A stretch of DNA of 64,000 nt from Bradyrhizobium tropiciagri (GTDB lineage: Bacteria > Pseudomonadota > Alphaproteobacteria > Rhizobiales > Xanthobacteraceae): the NCBI RefSeq assembly GCF_001189845.1, contig NZ_LFLZ01000013.1, positions 96,774 through 160,773 of the forward strand, in the 5' to 3' direction. The notes beneath the pieces are model-generated. The model saw only the letters and a list, made by a program, of their open reading frames with translations. It was not told where the DNA came from and did no database searches. Position 1 is the first letter of the stretch, and every line of letters begins with the position of its first letter. Shown in pieces: positions 45,550 to 53,802 of this stretch. Both the position numbers and the translations under genes were made by a program.

Positions 45550-46374
45550 ATGAACGCACATGCATCCCTGGCGCGGGCCGAACCCGCAAAACCCGTCCTG
45601 ATCGGCGAACACCTGCGCGAGTGGCGGCAGCGCCGCCATCTCAGCCAGCTCGACCTTGCCGTCGATGCCGAGATCTCGGCGCGGCATCTGAGCTTCGTCG
45701 AGACCGGCCGCTCGGCGCCGTCGCGCGACATGGTCCTCAAACTGGCGGAGCGCCTCGACGTGCCCCTACGCGAACGCAACGTGCTGCTGGTCGCCGCGGG
45801 TTTCGCACCCGCATTCCCGCAACGCTCGCTGGACGATCCCGCGCTGAGATCGGCGCGCGAGGCGATCAACCTGGTGCTGAAGGCGCATGAGCCCAATCCG
45901 GCGCTGGCCTATGACCGGCACTGGAATCTGGTGTCGGCCAATCGCATGGTGGCGCCGCTGCTCGAGGGCGTGCCGCAGCGGCTGCTCGGCCAGCCCTTCA
46001 ACATCCTGCGGCTGGCGTTCCATCCGGAGGGCCTGGCGCCGCGCACCGTGAACCTGGCGGAATGGGCCGCGCATCTTCTGGAGCGGCTGCACCGGCAATG
46101 CGAGGCGACCGCGGATCCGGAGCTGCTCAAACTCTACCAGGACCTGAAGTCCTATCCGATCCCGGCGCGCTCGGCGCCGATCACCACCGACAACAATGTC
46201 GCGCTGCCCTTCAAGCTCCGCCTCAATGGCGAGATCCTGAGCTTCATCTCGACAACGATGGTGTTCGGTACCCCGGTCGACATCACGCTGCAGGAACTGG
46301 CGCTGGAGACCTTCTTTCCGGCCGATGAGCCGACCGCCGAGCGGATGCGGCAGATGGCAGCCAGTATGAAATAG
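45550..46374 (+). CDS. Xre-family regulator, MmyB-like
   Basis: A 274-residue protein with an N-terminal helix-turn-helix: HLREWRQRRHLSQLDLAVDA and ISARHLSFVETGRSAPSRDM. The C-terminal MmyB-like ligand-binding domain shows NPALAYDRHWNLVSANRMVA and FHPEGLAPRTVNLAEWAAHL. Such proteins often control neighbouring oxidoreductases. It lies 71 bases upstream of the frnE-like gene. Confidence 0.88.
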   Translation: MNAHASLARAEPAKPVLIGEHLREWRQRRHLSQLDLAVDAEISARHLSFVETGRSAPSRDMVLKLAERLDVPLRERNVLLVAAGFAPAFPQRSLDDPALRSAREAINLVLKAHEPNPALAYDRHWNLVSANRMVAPLLEGVPQRLLGQPFNILRLAFHPEGLAPRTVNLAEWAAHLLERLHRQCEATADPELLKLYQDLKSYPIPARSAPITTDNNVALPFKLRLNGEILSFISTTMVFGTPVDITLQELALETFFPADEPTAERMRQMAASMK

Positions 46375-46445
46375 CGGCTTGTCTCGGGGCGCTTTCGGCC
46401 TACCTTTGGGGTTCCATTTCCGCGAGGAACCCCGAGGAAACCAGA

Positions 46446-47111
46446 ATGAGCGATCTGAAGCCGCTTCGCCTCGATATCGTCTCCGACGTCGTTTGCCCCT
46501 GGTGCTATATCGGCAAGCATCGCATCGAGGACGCGCTCAAGCTGGTGCCCGACGTGCCGGTCGAGGTGCACTGGCGGCCGTTCTTCCTCAACAATTGGGT
46601 GCCGCGCGAGGGCATCAGCCGCGACGAATATCTCACGGCCAAGTTCGGCTCGGTCGAGGCTTACAAGGGCATCGCCGGCCGTGTGGTCGCCGCGGCTAAC
46701 GAGGAGGGGCTGACCTACCATCCCGAGCTCGTGAAGCGCCAGCCCAACACGATCGACTGCCATCGCCTGATCCACTGGGCCGAGGCCAAGGGCAAGGCGG
46801 CCGAGATGAAGCAGCGGCTGATGGAACTGTACTTCCGCGACGGCGGCGATCTCACCGACACCAATGTGCTGGTGCAGGCAGCAAGCGATGTCGGGCTCGA
46901 CGCCGACGATGTACGCAAGCGTCTTGCCACCGACGAGGACGTTGCCCTGGTCTCCGCGCAGGCCCAGGAGGCCGCCGAGAAGGGCATCTCAGGCGTGCCG
47001 ACCTTCGTGTTCGCGCAGAAATACGCGGTATCCGGCGCTCAGCCGGCCGAGCAACTCGCCCGCGCCATCCGTCAGGTCTCGGCCGAGATCAACGCAGAGG
47101 CCGCGGAGTAG
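46446..47111 (+). CDS. DsbA-family oxidoreductase, FrnE-like
   Basis: A 221-residue thioredoxin-fold protein of the FrnE/DsbA class without a signal peptide, so cytoplasmic. The active site is SDVVCPWCYIGK (CPWC) and the cis-Pro loop is GVPTFVFAQ. The helical insert with KRQPNTIDCHRLIHWAEAKG is typical of FrnE. It probably acts as a dithiol oxidoreductase or isomerase. A strong terminator follows. Confidence 0.88.
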   Translation: MSDLKPLRLDIVSDVVCPWCYIGKHRIEDALKLVPDVPVEVHWRPFFLNNWVPREGISRDEYLTAKFGSVEAYKGIAGRVVAAANEEGLTYHPELVKRQPNTIDCHRLIHWAEAKGKAAEMKQRLMELYFRDGGDLTDTNVLVQAASDVGLDADDVRKRLATDEDVALVSAQAQEAAEKGISGVPTFVFAQKYAVSGAQPAEQLARAIRQVSAEINAEAAE

Positions 47112-47127
47112 TCCGCAAGCCCTTTCC

Positions 47128-47154
47128 AAAGCCCGGCTCGCGCCGGGCTTTTTC
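47128..47154 (+). terminator. Intrinsic terminator after the frnE-like gene
   Basis: AAAGCCCGGC (47128-47137) pairs perfectly with GCCGGGCTTT (47142-47151), with a 4-base loop and a TTTTT run. It separates the FrnE-like gene from the NIPSNAP gene. Confidence 0.9.
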
Positions 47155-47196
47155 GTTTGCCCACACCATCCATCGGAAACAATCAGGGAGACAACC

Positions 47197-47835
47197 ATGA
47201 TCTATGAGCTGCGCACCTACACGGTACGTCCAGGCACCGTCGGCGAGATGGTGAAGGCCGCGAGCACGATCTCGCGCGACATCCGCGCCGACAATTTCGG
47301 CAAGCTGGAAGGCTACTGGATCACCGAGATCGGTCCGCTCAATCAGGTCATGCACATGTGGAGCTATGCCGATCTCAACGAACGGACAAAGCTGCGCGCC
47401 GAGCTCGGGAAAAATCCGCGCTGGACCGGCGAGTACATTCCGGCGATCCGTCCGCTGCTGGTGCGCCAGGAGGTCCGGCTCCTCAATGCGATCATTCCGC
47501 CGGTGGCGCCCGCCACCAAGGGCAACGTCTACGAATTCCGCAACTATCGCGCCAAGCCGCTCGGCGGCGTCAAGCAGTGGCTCGATCTGATCTCCGGCGT
47601 GATGCCGGAGCGCGAGAAATACTCCAAGATCGTCGGCCTCTGGCAAACCGATGCGGGACAGCCCAACGAGGTCTGCCACATCTGGGCCTATCCCGATCTC
47701 AACGCCCGCGCTGCTGCGCGCGGCGCCGCGCTGAAGGATCCGGCCTGGCAGGAATTCCTGGGCAAGGGCACGGCGCTGCTCGAGGAGATGCACTCGACCA
47801 TCATGCTGCCGGCCCCGCATTCGCCGCTGCAATGA
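47197..47835 (+). CDS. NIPSNAP family protein
   Basis: A 212-residue protein with two NIPSNAP (dimeric alpha-beta barrel) repeats. The first is MIYELRTYTVRPGTVGEMVK to WSYADLNERTKLRAELGK, the second NVYEFRNYRAKPLGGVKQW to WAYPDLNARAAARGAALKDP. The start follows CAGGGAGACAACC. Biochemical function is unknown. Confidence 0.9.
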   Translation: MIYELRTYTVRPGTVGEMVKAASTISRDIRADNFGKLEGYWITEIGPLNQVMHMWSYADLNERTKLRAELGKNPRWTGEYIPAIRPLLVRQEVRLLNAIIPPVAPATKGNVYEFRNYRAKPLGGVKQWLDLISGVMPEREKYSKIVGLWQTDAGQPNEVCHIWAYPDLNARAAARGAALKDPAWQEFLGKGTALLEEMHSTIMLPAPHSPLQ

Positions 47836-47862
47836 GGGAGCGGTTGCGGACTAGTGGCGGCA

Positions 47863-47900
47863 GAAAGCCCCACCCGACGTTTCCGTCCGATGGGGCTTTC
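47863..47900 (+). terminator. Terminator after NIPSNAP gene
   Basis: GAAAGCCCCA (47863-47872) pairs with TGGGGCTTTC (47891-47900). An inner GACG/CGTC pairing shortens the loop. The T-run is short. Confidence 0.75.
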
Positions 47901-48040
47901 AAGGCAAGGGCATGCGCCGCCTGAGAAACAGCGCTCCGGAACGCTAGAAGGGCCAGCTGACACCAATCTGACGGCGAGCTCGATTGTTTCTTGATGTGTC
48001 TGCATGGCTACGAAAGGGTAAACCGTCGGCTGCCTGCGCA

Positions 48041-48873
48041 CTACGACAGCCAGGGCGGCATCAAGCTGCGTGATGCCGCCTCGTCCAGCACGGCAAATTG
48101 CTCCGCGTCGTTCTCGAACGCGGTGACCAATTCGGCCAGCCGGTCGAGTTCGGCAAGGGCGTCGACCTTCAAGACCTTGCCGGCCGGCGCTGCGTCGCGC
48201 CAGCTATCCCAATTGGACATTTGCCGGTTCGTGAGCGACAGCAAGTCGCGGTAGACATTGACGTGAAGAAACCACAGGCCGGTGGTTGCGGCATGCCCGA
48301 AGTCACCGGCCGCAACCGCGTTGCTCCTCGCCAGCCGCCAGCCTGCGACGCCGTCAGAAATGCATCGCGCGGCAGGTTCGCACAGTCGAACGGGATCTGC
48401 TGTCGGTCGATCTGAAGCGCATCGAGCTGTGCGTCGGCCTGCAGCCAGCGTTCGTCGGCTGGTGACCAATATTCGCAGATCCAATGGTCGTGATAGATGT
48501 CGTCGCCGATGTAGGTAGCAAAGCCGCAGCGGACCCGCGCCGCGATCGATCGGCTTCGCAGCATGCTGCACAGCAGGAGCGCGTAGTCGCGACAGGTACC
48601 GAACGTGCGACGGCGCGGCGGGCGTGCCGCGGTGAGCGATCCGGCGAACGACGCCTGGATCGATTTCAACCGATCCGAGACCGGCTGGGTTTGCCTGATC
48701 ATCGGCGTGTCAGGCGGGATGCCGTAGAGCTCCGCCAGGGCGACATGAACGATCAGCCCCGAGACGACCTCGCGCAGGTCTGGGATCGTCTTCGGCAAAT
48801 CATCATATGCGCTGGCCAACTCGCCCGGGTCGGTCAACGCGTCCTGCCGGACGTAGCATTGCTGGATCGTCAC
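48041..48873 (-). pseudogene. Transglutaminase-like protein, frameshifted
   Basis: From the 48873 start the minus strand gives a transglutaminase-like core: GTCRDYALLLCSMLRSRSIA with the catalytic Cys, ARVRCGFATYIG and YHDHWICEYWSPADERWLQA with His. At about 48310 the frame slips by one base. The other frame carries on GLWFLHVNVYRDLLSLTNRQ and MSNWDSWRDAAPAGKVLKV to a stop at 48041. Restoring the base gives about 278 residues, normal for this family. The catalytic core lies before the shift. Possible sequencing error. Confidence 0.82.
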
Positions 48874-48958
48874 GTTCCCGCCAGATCACGACGTCATCGG
48901 CTCACGGCCGCCATGCGCAGCCTATCGATCCGTGCCGGCTCGCGTAAGAGGGGTCGTG

Positions 48959-50188
48959 TTATGCGGGCTTGCCGCGCCGGCTGCGGATGAAGCGGACGGC
49001 GCTGCGCGCGGCCTCGTAGCCGACATTGTTCAGGGTCAGCGCGGCATGAATGGCGGCGACCAGCGGATCGCGGCGCCGCAGCGGCAGCAGCACGTCGCCG
49101 ATCGCGAAGCGGCCGCGCCATATCGGGTCGATCATGGGGTGGCCGGGCGCGGCGGTGGAATCGGCCGAATTGATCGCAGGATCGGCGCAGAGATGGCGCG
49201 TCAGCTCCAGCGTCAACTGCGCGCCAGGCGAATGCTTCGCAAAGCGCTCGTCGATGCCGATCTTGAAGAAGAAGGCGCGGTCCTGGTGCCGCACCACGAT
49301 GCCGCCGGCGACCGGGGCGCCGCCCGCATGCAGCGTGACGATCTCGCAGCGGCCGGCTTCGGCCAGCGCCGCGGTGGCGCGGCGAATGAAGGCCGCGTCG
49401 CCGGCATGCTGGCTGAGCGCGGTGCCGCGCTGGCCCTTCCAGCCACCGGCTTCGAGCGTGAGGAACGTCTCGAGCGCAGCCGCGACGGCACGCGACGTAC
49501 GCGCGACATCGAAGCGCACCGCGCCGTGGTCGGACAGGCGATGGCGCTGGCGCCGCAGCTCCTTCAGCTTCTTGGGCCCGAGCGCGTCGCGCAGCAATTC
49601 GTCGGCATCACGCGTCGCATCGAGCTGCGCGCGCTGATAGGTGCTCAGCAGGCGCGGCTGCAAACCGTCCCTTGCGAGCACCATGCGGATCGCCGCCATG
49701 GCCGGGCCTTCCAGCGACATGGTGCGCAGGATCAGCGCATGCGCGCCCGCATCGCGCGCCTGCTGCAACATCTTGCCGGCGGCCTGCTCAGCGGCGTCGC
49801 GATCCAGCAGCGGCGTGCACAGCGTGCCATAGGGTTCGGCACCGACCAGTGCGGGCAAGGGGATCCGATAGATTCGCCGAAACGGCACGACCGGCAACAG
49901 TCCGATCAATTGCCCGGCATCGCCGGCGGCGCTGAGCAGCGATGCGCCGGTGCGGCCGCGCGCGGAGGCGTCGACCGCCAATTCCCAGTCCGCCTGATAG
50001 TAGCCATTGGGCTCGATCGCGCGCTCGGCCAACGCGCGCCATGCGCCGACCGGCGCCGCTGACAGCGGCGGCAACGCGCGATCGTCCGTGGCATCCTTGC
50101 GCGATGCACGGCGGATCATCGCCTGGTCAGCAATATCGGCCACGTCCCTGTTTCCCCGGTCCGCGAGGCTGATCGGCCTTGCGTTCAT
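48959..50188 (-). CDS. GNAT acetyltransferase, BioF2/CelD-like
   Basis: A protein of about 409 residues with a double-GNAT fold. The segments LLPVVPFRRIYRIPLPALVG, GPKKLKELRRQRHRLSDHGA and GRCEIVTLHAGGAPVAGGIV are typical of BioF2-like acyltransferases (related to FemAB and cellulose-locus CelD). ATG 50188 is preferred over an upstream in-frame start at 50242. Acetylation of an envelope sugar or polymer is a guess. Confidence 0.8.
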   Translation of the reverse strand: MNARPISLADRGNRDVADIADQAMIRRASRKDATDDRALPPLSAAPVGAWRALAERAIEPNGYYQADWELAVDASARGRTGASLLSAAGDAGQLIGLLPVVPFRRIYRIPLPALVGAEPYGTLCTPLLDRDAAEQAAGKMLQQARDAGAHALILRTMSLEGPAMAAIRMVLARDGLQPRLLSTYQRAQLDATRDADELLRDALGPKKLKELRRQRHRLSDHGAVRFDVARTSRAVAAALETFLTLEAGGWKGQRGTALSQHAGDAAFIRRATAALAEAGRCEIVTLHAGGAPVAGGIVVRHQDRAFFFKIGIDERFAKHSPGAQLTLELTRHLCADPAINSADSTAAPGHPMIDPIWRGRFAIGDVLLPLRRRDPLVAAIHAALTLNNVGYEAARSAVRFIRSRRGKPA

Positions 50189-50488
50189 CGAGGGCAACGC
50201 TAGCGGAAAGAAATGGAAAATGCCGTTGGGGCCATCCGGCAATTCGAGCGATCATGTTAACGGCGCGTTCAGCATATGGCGCAGGGCGATCGCACCATCG
50301 CGGTGACCGACCGGCACGCAGTCGCGCGAATATGATGGTCCCGCAAGAAAACGCATCACCTGGAACGCCTATCGTCCGGATCATTTTTGCACCACCGCTG
50401 TGCGCATGTCCGCACTAAGCGGCCGATGCAGGCGCGCCTACCTGCAAGGTCCCCGGACGATCCGGGTGTGCAAACCCAGGGAATTGAT

Positions 50489-51238
50489 ATGTCGAGATTG
50501 GAAGGCAAGGTCGCGGTGATCAGCGGCGGCAACAGCGGCATCGGGCTAGCCATCGCGCAGCGCTTCGTGACGGAAGGCGCGCATGTGTTCATCTTCGGCC
50601 GGCGCCAGGACGCGCTCGACAAGGCGGCGAAGCTGATCGGCGGCGGTGTCACCGCGATCCAGGCGGACGCGTCCAGTCTCGAAGACCTCGACCGCGTCGC
50701 AGGGACCGTTCGAAAGGCCAAAGGCAGGGTGGACACGGTGGTCTCCAACGCCGGCTTCACCGAACAGGTGCCGCTCCGCGACATTACGGAGGAGCACTAC
50801 GACCGCACGTTCAACCTGATGGCCAAGGGACCGCTGTTCCTGGTGCAGAAGATGCTACCGATGATGGGCGGCGGCGGATCGATCATCCTGGTGTCGTCGG
50901 CGATGCACTATATGGGCCTGGCAAACCACTCGACCTATGCGGCAACCAAGGCCGCGGTGCGCTCATATGTCCGGACCTGGGCGGCCGAGTTCAAGGACAG
51001 CGGCATCCGCGCCAACCTGCTCAGCCCCGGCCCCGTCGATACGCCGATCATGGACTCCCAGGCGTCGACACCCGAGGAAGCCGCCGCGATCCGCAAGATG
51101 TATTCCAACTACACGCCGATGCTGAGAATCGGGCGTCCGGAGGAATTGGCCGCAGCAGCCGTCTTCCTCGCCTCGGACGAGAGCTCGTTCATGACCGGCT
51201 CAGACATGGTCGTCGACGGCGGCGTCAGCAACGTCTGA
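50489..51238 (+). CDS. Short-chain dehydrogenase/reductase
   Basis: A 249-residue classical SDR. The nucleotide-binding motif GGNSGIGLAIA is at about 13-23, the structural motif is NAG in VVSNAGFTEQV, and the active site has Ser in ILVSSAMHYMG with YAATKAAV (Tyr-x-x-x-Lys). FGRRQDALDK after the second strand suggests NADP(H). ATG 50489 follows CAGGGAATTG; an upstream in-frame start at 50387 has no family match. Substrate unknown. Confidence 0.9.
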   Translation: MSRLEGKVAVISGGNSGIGLAIAQRFVTEGAHVFIFGRRQDALDKAAKLIGGGVTAIQADASSLEDLDRVAGTVRKAKGRVDTVVSNAGFTEQVPLRDITEEHYDRTFNLMAKGPLFLVQKMLPMMGGGGSIILVSSAMHYMGLANHSTYAATKAAVRSYVRTWAAEFKDSGIRANLLSPGPVDTPIMDSQASTPEEAAAIRKMYSNYTPMLRIGRPEELAAAAVFLASDESSFMTGSDMVVDGGVSNV

Positions 51239-51316
51239 TCCGCGAACCGGACCTTTCCCGTAGCGGCACCTGATCCAGGCGCGGGCTAGGATTGGCGGGC
51301 CGGGGCCGAGAATGCG

Positions 51317-51769
51317 CTAGGGTTTCGCGCTCCGCGGCGTTTCCACCGCAACGGTGCTCTCGACCGGCTCATAAGTCTCGGTCACGCAATTGTCGTCGGC
51401 TTCCGCCTGCCGACGATCGAAGATCGCGCCTTCACTGATGAAGACGCGATAAGTCTGCGTCCCCAGCGGCTTGCCGATGACAGATGTCAGTTCGGCGCGC
51501 ACGCAGGCGGTCCAGCCGGTGCCGCGCGGGTCGTGCAGCGGCGCGGAGACCCGCACATGCGACGGCCGCGAGCCCGCGGTGAACACTGAATCCAGCTTGC
51601 CCGCGACCAGCCGCTTGATATCCGGAGGCGTCTCGAGCGGCGCCGGCTCGCTGGCCTTGACCTTCAACATCTCCGGCCACACCGCGTGGCTATCCGCCAG
51701 CCCGCAGCCGCTCAACATGAAGGCGGCGCCGGCCAGCAGCGCCGCCACGTGTACCTGTCCTTGTCCCAT
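51317..51769 (-). CDS. Putative lipoprotein
   Basis: A 150-residue protein with signal AALLAGAAFMLSGCGLADSH and lipobox LSGC. The body contains PLHDPRGTGWTACVRAELTS and TQTYRVFISEGAIFDRRQAE, suggesting a small beta-rich domain. No known family. Confidence 0.75.
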   Translation of the reverse strand: MGQGQVHVAALLAGAAFMLSGCGLADSHAVWPEMLKVKASEPAPLETPPDIKRLVAGKLDSVFTAGSRPSHVRVSAPLHDPRGTGWTACVRAELTSVIGKPLGTQTYRVFISEGAIFDRRQAEADDNCVTETYEPVESTVAVETPRSAKP

Positions 51770-51927
51770 CGAGCGTATTTAATGTGCCGTCGCCAAGATT
51801 GCGCCCCCCTGGTGGGCTGAATTCGCATCGCGCGACGCTTTGTCGATCAACAAACGTCGAGCGACAAGTTATCTTCGGGTAGAGGTGTTGCCGGATGTTT
51901 CTACGGCGGCGGGGGAGAGAGACTGAC

Positions 51928-52155
51928 ATGAAAAGCTTCACGGTTGCTGCAGTCATTCTGGCGCTGATCGCGACACCGACCCTGGCCCAGGGCCGGCGAG
52001 GCGGCGGAGGCGACGACAGGAAGACGGAGCAGAAGCCCAAGATCGACGAGAAGGCCTACAAGGCCGCGCTCGATCGTATCCCCGAGCCCAAGGAGAAATA
52101 CGATCCCTGGGGCGTCACCAAGCCGGCCGCCGATCCGGCCAAGAAACCGAAGTAG
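51928..52155 (+). CDS. Small secreted protein with DPWG motif
   Basis: A 75-residue precursor: signal peptide FTVAAVILALIATPTLAQG, then a charged chain with KAYKAALDRIPEPKEKYDPW and GVTKPAADPAKKPK. ATG 51928 follows GGGGGAGAGAGACTGAC. The mature part is paralogous to the protein at 58748. Function unknown. Confidence 0.75.
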   Translation: MKSFTVAAVILALIATPTLAQGRRGGGGDDRKTEQKPKIDEKAYKAALDRIPEPKEKYDPWGVTKPAADPAKKPK

Positions 52156-52306
52156 TCAGCTGAACTAGCCGCTCATCGGTGGCTCATCGGGTCCCTGCGG
52201 TGTCTCGACATAATAATCGACGTCGGCGGCAGCACATTGCCGCGCGGCATGAACCTTCACCTGACGGCTTTCGACCCATCTCCGATGTCATTTGTCGGAG
52301 GCCGCC

Positions 52307-53731
52307 ATGCTTCGCCGTTCGCTCCTCAGCCTGATCGTTCCGGCCGCGATCCTGTTCGGTGCCGTGCCGGCATCGGCGGAAAGCCGCCTGGCGCTGGTGA
52401 TCGGGCAGTCCGCCTACAAGTCGGTGCCCGCGCTGCCCAATCCGGCCAACGACGCCAAGGCTATGTCGCAGATGTTGACGGATGCCGGATTTGTGGTGAC
52501 GACGGCATCGGATCTGTCCCAGGATGAGATGCGCGCCCGGATCAGCGATTTCGCCGGGCAAGTGGCGGCGAAGGGCGCCGACACCGTGGCGCTGGTGTTC
52601 TATGCCGGGCATGGCCTGCAAATCGATGGCGAGAACTATCTGGTGCCGGTCGACGTCGATCCGAAGCGTGAGGCCGACATCCCGATCCAGGCGGTTCGTC
52701 TCAACGACATCCTGAATACGCTGACCTCGGTGCCGAGCCGGATGCGCATCGTGCTGCTCGATGCCTGCCGCAACAATCCCTTCCCCGAACTCGGCAAGAC
52801 CGCGGGGCACGGGCTTGCCATCATCGACGCCAAGGTCGGCGCGCCCGGCACCTTCGTGTCGTTCTCGACGTCACCGGGCGCCGAGGCCGAGGACGGCAGC
52901 GGCGCCAACAGCCCCTATACGACCGCCTTGCTGGCTTCGGCGAAGGAGCCGGGGATCCCGATCGAGGATACGTTCAAGCGCGTTCGTCTTGCCGTGAACA
53001 AGGCGACCGATGGCCGCCAGACACCGTGGGACTCCTCATCGCTCACCGACGACTTCCGCTTCATGGCAGGTCCATCATCCTCGCCCGCGGCCACGCCGGC
53101 GCCGGCCGCGACCAAGCGCACCGTCGACGAGTGGAAGCGCGAATTGCAGGGCAAGCCGATCGAGGCTGCAAACGAACTGATCGTGGTTGATGGCACCGAC
53201 CAAGCCTATGAAGCCTTCGCCGCGATCTTCGCCGGCACGCCGCGCGGCCTGCAGGCGCGCGACTGGCTCGACCGGCATCGCCGCATGGTGGCGTGGAACG
53301 ACGCTGTTCTCGCCAACACCGCGGCGGCCTATCGCAGTTTCCTCGTGCTGAATCCCGACAGCGATCTCACGGCCACCGCGCGCAAGATGATCGAACGGTT
53401 GCGTTACCGTCCCGACCTGACGCCGGCCACAGCGCTCAGCGTGCCCGCGACCAATGTCGCGCTGGCGGCGCCGACGTGTCCCTGCAACGCCGCGCCGCCG
53501 GAGCAGCAGAAGGCCGCCGCGCCGGCGAAGAAGCGCGCCGATCCCGATCCGCCGCGGCGTGCAGGCAAGCGTCCGCCGCGCGTCGTGGTCGAGGATGACG
53601 TCGTCGTGGTGCGCCGGCCGCCTCCGGCCGTGGTCTACGAGCCTGTCGGACCGCCGATCGGAATCGGGATTGGCATCCGCGGCGGCTATCGCGGCAATTA
53701 TGGCGGCGGCTATCACAGGGGTGGATACTGA
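52307..53731 (+). CDS. Caspase-family (orthocaspase-like) secreted protein
   Basis: A 474-residue precursor. Signal peptide LLSLIVPAAILFGAVPASAE, then a p20-like caspase domain beginning RLALVIGQSAYKSVPALPNP. The catalytic dyad is His102 in FYAGHGLQID and Cys154 in VLLDACRNNPF. The C-terminal part has Pro/Ala linkers, a VEDDVVVVRRPPP segment and a Gly/Tyr-rich tail ending GGGYHRGGY. Such proteins are cysteine peptidases, usually cutting after Lys or Arg, and here would be exported. ATG 52307 follows GGAGGCCGCC. Confidence 0.88.
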   Translation: MLRRSLLSLIVPAAILFGAVPASAESRLALVIGQSAYKSVPALPNPANDAKAMSQMLTDAGFVVTTASDLSQDEMRARISDFAGQVAAKGADTVALVFYAGHGLQIDGENYLVPVDVDPKREADIPIQAVRLNDILNTLTSVPSRMRIVLLDACRNNPFPELGKTAGHGLAIIDAKVGAPGTFVSFSTSPGAEAEDGSGANSPYTTALLASAKEPGIPIEDTFKRVRLAVNKATDGRQTPWDSSSLTDDFRFMAGPSSSPAATPAPAATKRTVDEWKRELQGKPIEAANELIVVDGTDQAYEAFAAIFAGTPRGLQARDWLDRHRRMVAWNDAVLANTAAAYRSFLVLNPDSDLTATARKMIERLRYRPDLTPATALSVPATNVALAAPTCPCNAAPPEQQKAAAPAKKRADPDPPRRAGKRPPRVVVEDDVVVVRRPPPAVVYEPVGPPIGIGIGIRGGYRGNYGGGYHRGGY

Positions 53732-53802
53732 GGCGCCAATCGCGTAAAGGCTTTCCCGCATGAGATGCGGCGTCCAATGATCGCATCTTGCGGGAGGACG
53801 CA

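Noticed and set aside
48932..50062. 376-codon plus-strand frame
   Set aside because: Antisense to the BioF2-like acetyltransferase; very rich in Arg, Gln and Ala without domain motifs.
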